NCBI GenBank assembly: GCA_022706175.1
Contig: JAKJDB010000073.1
Span: 1-8,923 of the forward strand
Reading direction: 5' to 3'
Length of the DNA stretch: 8,923 bases
From: Candidatus Zhuqueibacterota bacterium
GTDB taxonomy: Bacteria; KSB1; UBA2214
The notes below the pieces were generated by a model, which searched no databases, was not told the DNA's origin, and was given only the letters and a program-made list of their open reading frames with translations. Of this stretch, positions 6,054 to 8,923 are shown piece after piece. How positions within the stretch are numbered: the first letter of the stretch is position 1; each line of letters begins with the position of its first letter. A program made the translations under genes and the position numbers.

Positions 6054-6932
6054 ATGAAAATCCGTTTATGTCTGCTGACGCTTTTCGCCGCCAGCCAATG
6101 GGCGCTCGGCCAAGAGATCGGCGATTATATTTCCAAATACACCGCTGAAAACGGCAAGGGCTATATGCAGCCTCTGGCGGATGTATTCGGCGCTGATCTC
6201 AACAGCGGTCTGTTCCAAGGCAGCAAGCTGTCCCAGGCCGGCTTTCACCTGACCATCGGCGTCAAGGGTGTGATGGCGAGAATCGGCGATGACTTGAGAA
6301 CCTTCAAGGCCACGACCGAAGAACCCTTCAGCCCGACCCAGACGGCAACCGTGCCGACGATTTTCGGCAAGGACGAAGCGGTTTCAGTGACCGGCGCGGG
6401 CGGAACGGTGTACAATTTCCCCGGCGGTTTCGACATGGACATGATGCCGCTGGTGATTCCGCAGGCGACCATCGGCACGTTGCTCGGCACAGAGGCCACG
6501 GTGCGTTATTTTATGGCTAATCTCGGCGAGGACATCGGCGATCTCAAACTGGCCGGCATCGGAGTGCGGCACAGCATCAGCCAGTATCTGCCGCTTCTTC
6601 CCATCGACGTGTCTGTTGGTTATTTTACCCAGAAATTCTCAGTGGGCGAGTTTGTGGAGGCCCAGGCTGTCTACTATGGGGCGCAGGTCGGCAAGACCTT
6701 GGGCATTCTCTGCCTCTACGGAGGCGCCGGCTACGAGTCCACGGAGGTCACGGTTGCCTATGATCAAGAAAAGGATGTTGAATCAAGCCGGGTGTCCTTT
6801 GACATGAAATCAGAGGATCAGCTGCGTTTCACGGTGGGCGTCGGTTTGAATTTGGTCTTTTTGAAAATTCACGCTGATTACAACATCGCCTCTCAAAAAA
6901 CTCTGTGTGCAGGCATCGGTTTCGGCTGGTAG
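6054..6932 (+). CDS. Secreted beta-rich outer-membrane-type protein (DUF6588-like)
   Basis: The ATG at 6054 has a strong GGGAGG site seven bases upstream and lies 13 bases after the lipoate ligase stop. The 292-residue product opens with a signal peptide (MKIRLCLLTLFAASQWALG, probable cleavage before Gln20). The mature start, EIGDYISKYTAENGKGYMQPLADVFGADLNSG, resembles proteins annotated DUF6588 in FCB-group bacteria, by recollection and not by search. The body alternates hydrophobic and polar residues in strand-like blocks, such as FHLTIGVKGVMARI, LKLAGIGVRHSIS, IDVSVGYFTQKFSV, AVYYGAQVGKTLGILCLYGGAGY and LRFTVGVGLNLVFLKIHADYNI. It ends in GIGFGW, an aromatic C-terminus typical of outer-membrane barrels. 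A longer reading with an upstream start at 5937 overlaps the ligase gene and is not credible. The function is unknown. It is probably an outer-membrane beta-barrel partnered with the lipoprotein encoded next. Confidence 0.85.
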   Translation: MKIRLCLLTLFAASQWALGQEIGDYISKYTAENGKGYMQPLADVFGADLNSGLFQGSKLSQAGFHLTIGVKGVMARIGDDLRTFKATTEEPFSPTQTATVPTIFGKDEAVSVTGAGGTVYNFPGGFDMDMMPLVIPQATIGTLLGTEATVRYFMANLGEDIGDLKLAGIGVRHSISQYLPLLPIDVSVGYFTQKFSVGEFVEAQAVYYGAQVGKTLGILCLYGGAGYESTEVTVAYDQEKDVESSRVSFDMKSEDQLRFTVGVGLNLVFLKIHADYNIASQKTLCAGIGFGW

Positions 6933-6963
6933 CCCGCCCTTAACTTTTCGCAAGGAGCTTGCC

Positions 6964-7599
6964 ATGAAACGAGTGATTCTTCTAATAGCCCTTTTGACCG
7001 CGGCGGCATGGCTGTCGTCCTGTGAAAGCCGGCGTTTTCAGTTCGTCGCCACGCTCAACAAGACCGTGGATTTTGACGTTGATCATAGCGGAGCGTTTAA
7101 AACCGTACGCACGATCACGGCCGCACAGATCCGCAATAACCTGAATGTGCCCGAGGGCGGCACCATCAAAAAAGTGGACATTGAAGCCCTGGCGATCGTG
7201 CCGGAGACCAAGGCCGGCAACGAAGCGACTGAGGTCAAGGTGCGCGGAACGATCAAGGATCAGGGCCATGAGGTGGAGCTGTTTAAAGAGACTTCCATCA
7301 ATTTGACCACCGGGGTGGATGTCGGCTACGGCGTCCGCGTGCCTCTGCAAAAATTGGTCGATCTGGGCATAAGCGCTTTAAAGACTAAAATCAACGATCA
7401 TGTAAACCGCCTTAACGACGCGGATATTGAAATCGTGCTCTACGGCACCACTCTGCCGGCCGGAAAACGGCTGTTGATGACCGTTCACTTTAACATCAAA
7501 GCCTCCGTGATCTATGAAAAATGCATCGATACCCCCAATTTTTTCGGCGGGAAAAAGTGCGAGGAGGGGGAGGACGTCGAGGAGGTCAAACAGAACTAG
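6964..7599 (+). CDS. Small lipoprotein of unknown function
   Basis: The ATG at 6964 follows AAGGAG with a normal spacing, and the gene begins 31 bases after the preceding stop. The 211-residue product has a lipoprotein signal: MKR, a hydrophobic core (VILLIALLTAAAW), then the lipobox LSSC with Cys20. The mature part reads as a beta-sandwich-like domain with alternating strands (FQFVATLNKTVDFDV, IKKVDIEALAIVP, EVKVRGTIKD, EIVLYGTTL, LLMTVHFNIKASVIY). It has one helix-like stretch (VPLQKLVDLGISALKTKINDHVNRL) in the middle. Two Cys near the end (CIDTPNFFGGKKC) are spaced for a possible disulfide, and the tail is acidic (EEGEDVEEVKQN). I do not recognise the family. It is the last gene of the unit, and its adjacency to the barrel-like protein suggests the two act together at the outer membrane. 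Confidence 0.84.
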   Translation: MKRVILLIALLTAAAWLSSCESRRFQFVATLNKTVDFDVDHSGAFKTVRTITAAQIRNNLNVPEGGTIKKVDIEALAIVPETKAGNEATEVKVRGTIKDQGHEVELFKETSINLTTGVDVGYGVRVPLQKLVDLGISALKTKINDHVNRLNDADIEIVLYGTTLPAGKRLLMTVHFNIKASVIYEKCIDTPNFFGGKKCEEGEDVEEVKQN

Positions 7600-7733
7600 A
7601 CTGGTTTGAAGGCCGGTCAGCGCTTTGGCCGGTTGAACCGCTGCTCGAAAAAGAATGACAAGATCTGCATGGCTCTGTTTTCATGGACGAACGAGATCAT
7701 CCAGCAAAACTCCGATCTCGATCGCCGTACGCC

Positions 7734-7774
7734 GGCCTTCGCCCCCTCTTCCGCTCAAGAGGGGGCGTGAGGCC
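7734..7774. terminator. Strong GC-rich hairpin between convergent genes (possible bidirectional terminator or repeat unit)
   Basis: The arms GCCCCCTCTT (7741-7750) and AAGAGGGGGC (7757-7766) pair perfectly around a six-base loop. The stem extends by one C-G pair and, past a small internal loop, by GGCCT/AGGCC (7734-7738 with 7770-7774), for about 16 pairs in all. On the plus strand TTTATC follows at once, a weak U-tract; on the minus strand there is none. It sits between the stops of the lipoprotein gene and the transporter gene, where a terminator is expected. The missing U-tract also allows a dispersed intergenic palindrome. Confidence 0.5.
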
Positions 7775-7783
7775 TTTATCCCT

Positions 7784-8923
7784 TCAACTGAATCTCTCCA
7801 ATCTCTTCATCACGGTAAAAATAAACGTTGCCGACAGCAGGCAGCACACCGCCAGAACGGTCCACAACTGCCAGAGGGCGATTTTATCCCACAGATAGCC
7901 GATGACGCTCAATAAATAATTGCCCAGCGCAGTGGCTGCAAACCAGCCTCCCTGCGCCACGCCCTTTAACCGCGGCGGCGCCACTTTGCTGACAAAGGCG
8001 ATGCCCATGGGACTGATGAACAGCTCAGCGATCGTCAGCACGAAATAGGTGCCGATCAGCCAGTAGACGGAGACGCGGCTGTCCAGCGGCACCGCCTGGC
8101 CGGGCGCCATGTCTTTGGGACTCAACAAGCCCAGGGAGGCCAGCACCAGCAGGGCAAAGCCGGCAGCGGTGATGATCATGCCGATGCCGATCTTGCGCGG
8201 GGCGGACGGTTCCTTTTTTTTCGCTTTCAGCCAGGAGAACACGCCCAAAACCAGCGGCGTCAGCGCAACGATGAAAAAAGGATTGAAATGCTGAAATTTT
8301 TGCGGCGTGAACAGGTTGGAAGTGGAATAGCCTTGGTAGCGCCACCAGGCCAGGGCGGCGAAAACCACCACCCCGACGGCGGCCAGCAGCCGCTGCATGG
8401 AGGGGGTTTCCCGTCTGATCAGGTAATACACCGAGAGCGCGGCAAGAAAGATGGGCAGCAGACCGAACAGATCGAACCACAGGTTGGTTGCCTTGCCGAC
8501 ATGGGTTACCGTATAGTCGCGGGCGAAATAGGTCATGGTGACGCCGTTTTGGTGAAAGGACATCCAGAAAAAGATGACCACGGCAAAGATCAGGCCCAGC
8601 GCAATGAGTCGCGGCCGGGTTTCCGCCTCGTTGTAAGCCGGCTGATTCGTGGCGGTCACGGTTTTTTGAGTTCCTATCTGGTCGGCGTGTTTATAATGTT
8701 TACGAAAGATCCAGAAGATCAGCATGGAGGCGATCAGGCTGAAGCAAGCGATGCCAAAGCCATAGTGGTAGGACTCGCTCAGGGCGTTGATGTAGTTGGC
8801 CGAGAACTCGCCGAGCGTTGCAAGGGTGACGCGGCTGTCCTGAGTCTGAGCGAGGGCGAGATAGCCCTGCACATCCGCCAGCTGGTTTTTTAAAAAAGCG
8901 TTGGCCATGGCGGGCAGTCGGCC
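7784..8923 (-). CDS. POT/PTR2-family proton-dependent peptide transporter, C-terminal part (partial)
   Basis: The minus strand is open for 379 residues from the window edge to a TGA at 7784-7786. A Met at 8908 is internal; the reading frame continues upstream (GRLPAMANAF), and family members have about 450-600 residues, so the N-terminal third or so lies outside. About nine hydrophobic segments are visible. Family marks are YHYGFGIA (about 52-59), FFWMSFHQNG (POT-type FWxxFxQxG), and near the end ELFISPMGIAFVSKVAPP followed by WFAATALGN, matching the usual ELLxSPxGL...KLAP and WF..TAIGN motifs. The protein probably imports di- or tripeptides with protons across the inner membrane. The soluble segment HYKHADQIGTQKTVTATNQP lies between the first and second visible helices. 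The C-terminus MKRLERFS is short and complete. Substrate range cannot be told from the sequence. Confidence 0.87.
   Translation of the reverse strand, partial: GRLPAMANAFLKNQLADVQGYLALAQTQDSRVTLATLGEFSANYINALSESYHYGFGIACFSLIASMLIFWIFRKHYKHADQIGTQKTVTATNQPAYNEAETRPRLIALGLIFAVVIFFWMSFHQNGVTMTYFARDYTVTHVGKATNLWFDLFGLLPIFLAALSVYYLIRRETPSMQRLLAAVGVVVFAALAWWRYQGYSTSNLFTPQKFQHFNPFFIVALTPLVLGVFSWLKAKKKEPSAPRKIGIGMIITAAGFALLVLASLGLLSPKDMAPGQAVPLDSRVSVYWLIGTYFVLTIAELFISPMGIAFVSKVAPPRLKGVAQGGWFAATALGNYLLSVIGYLWDKIALWQLWTVLAVCCLLSATFIFTVMKRLERFS

Noticed and set aside
7603..7639. Imperfect hairpin (GGTTTGA...GGCC / GGCC...GGTTGAACC) after the lipoprotein stop as a terminator
   Set aside because: The stem includes two G-T pairs and an internal loop, and it is followed by GCTGCTCGAAAAAG with no U-tract. 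The hairpin at 7734-7774 is far stronger.

Overview
The window comes from a Gram-negative-type bacterium. Two genes encode lipoproteins with a clear lipobox, one encodes a secreted protein resembling an outer-membrane beta-barrel, Shine-Dalgarno sites are purine-rich, and sigma70-like promoters are recognisable. The set of families (DUF6588-like barrel, type 2 isopentenyl-diphosphate isomerase, POT peptide transporter, large TPR lipoprotein) and the moderately high GC fit an FCB-group or related candidate-phylum lineage. This placement is an inference, as the window holds no rRNA or marker gene. No mobile element, CRISPR array, tRNA or rRNA was seen.

Layout. (1) 1-784, minus strand: mntP (manganese efflux) followed by the start of a membrane-anchored protein of unknown function that is cut by the window edge. 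A sigma70-like promoter precedes mntP, and a palindrome overlaps its -10 box. (2) 937-4119, plus strand: a two-gene unit divergent from mntP. It has a UbiA-family decaprenyl-phosphate phosphoribosyltransferase homologue, then, 18 bases later, a 755-residue TPR lipoprotein. (3) 4146-5213, minus strand: fni, the FMN-dependent type 2 IPP isomerase, convergent with the TPR gene across only 26 bases. (4) 5423-7599, plus strand: a three-gene unit behind a near-consensus promoter. It has a single-domain lipoate-protein ligase homologue, a secreted beta-rich DUF6588-like protein and a small lipoprotein of unknown function. (5) 7784-8923, minus strand: the C-terminal part of a POT/PTR2-family peptide transporter whose N-terminus lies outside the window. 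A strong GC-rich hairpin lies in the gap between (4) and (5).

How the genes relate. Two genes concern isoprenoids: fni balances IPP and DMAPP, and the UbiA-family enzyme uses a polyprenyl phosphate as acceptor. They belong to separate transcription units, so a shared pathway is only suggestive. The envelope proteins (TPR lipoprotein, DUF6588-like protein, small lipoprotein) are the least understood part. The last two sit together and probably work together in or at the outer membrane. Most of the window looks like ordinary chromosome. The points worth a second look are the regulatory sites around mntP and fni, the truncated lipoate ligase, and the barrel-lipoprotein pair.
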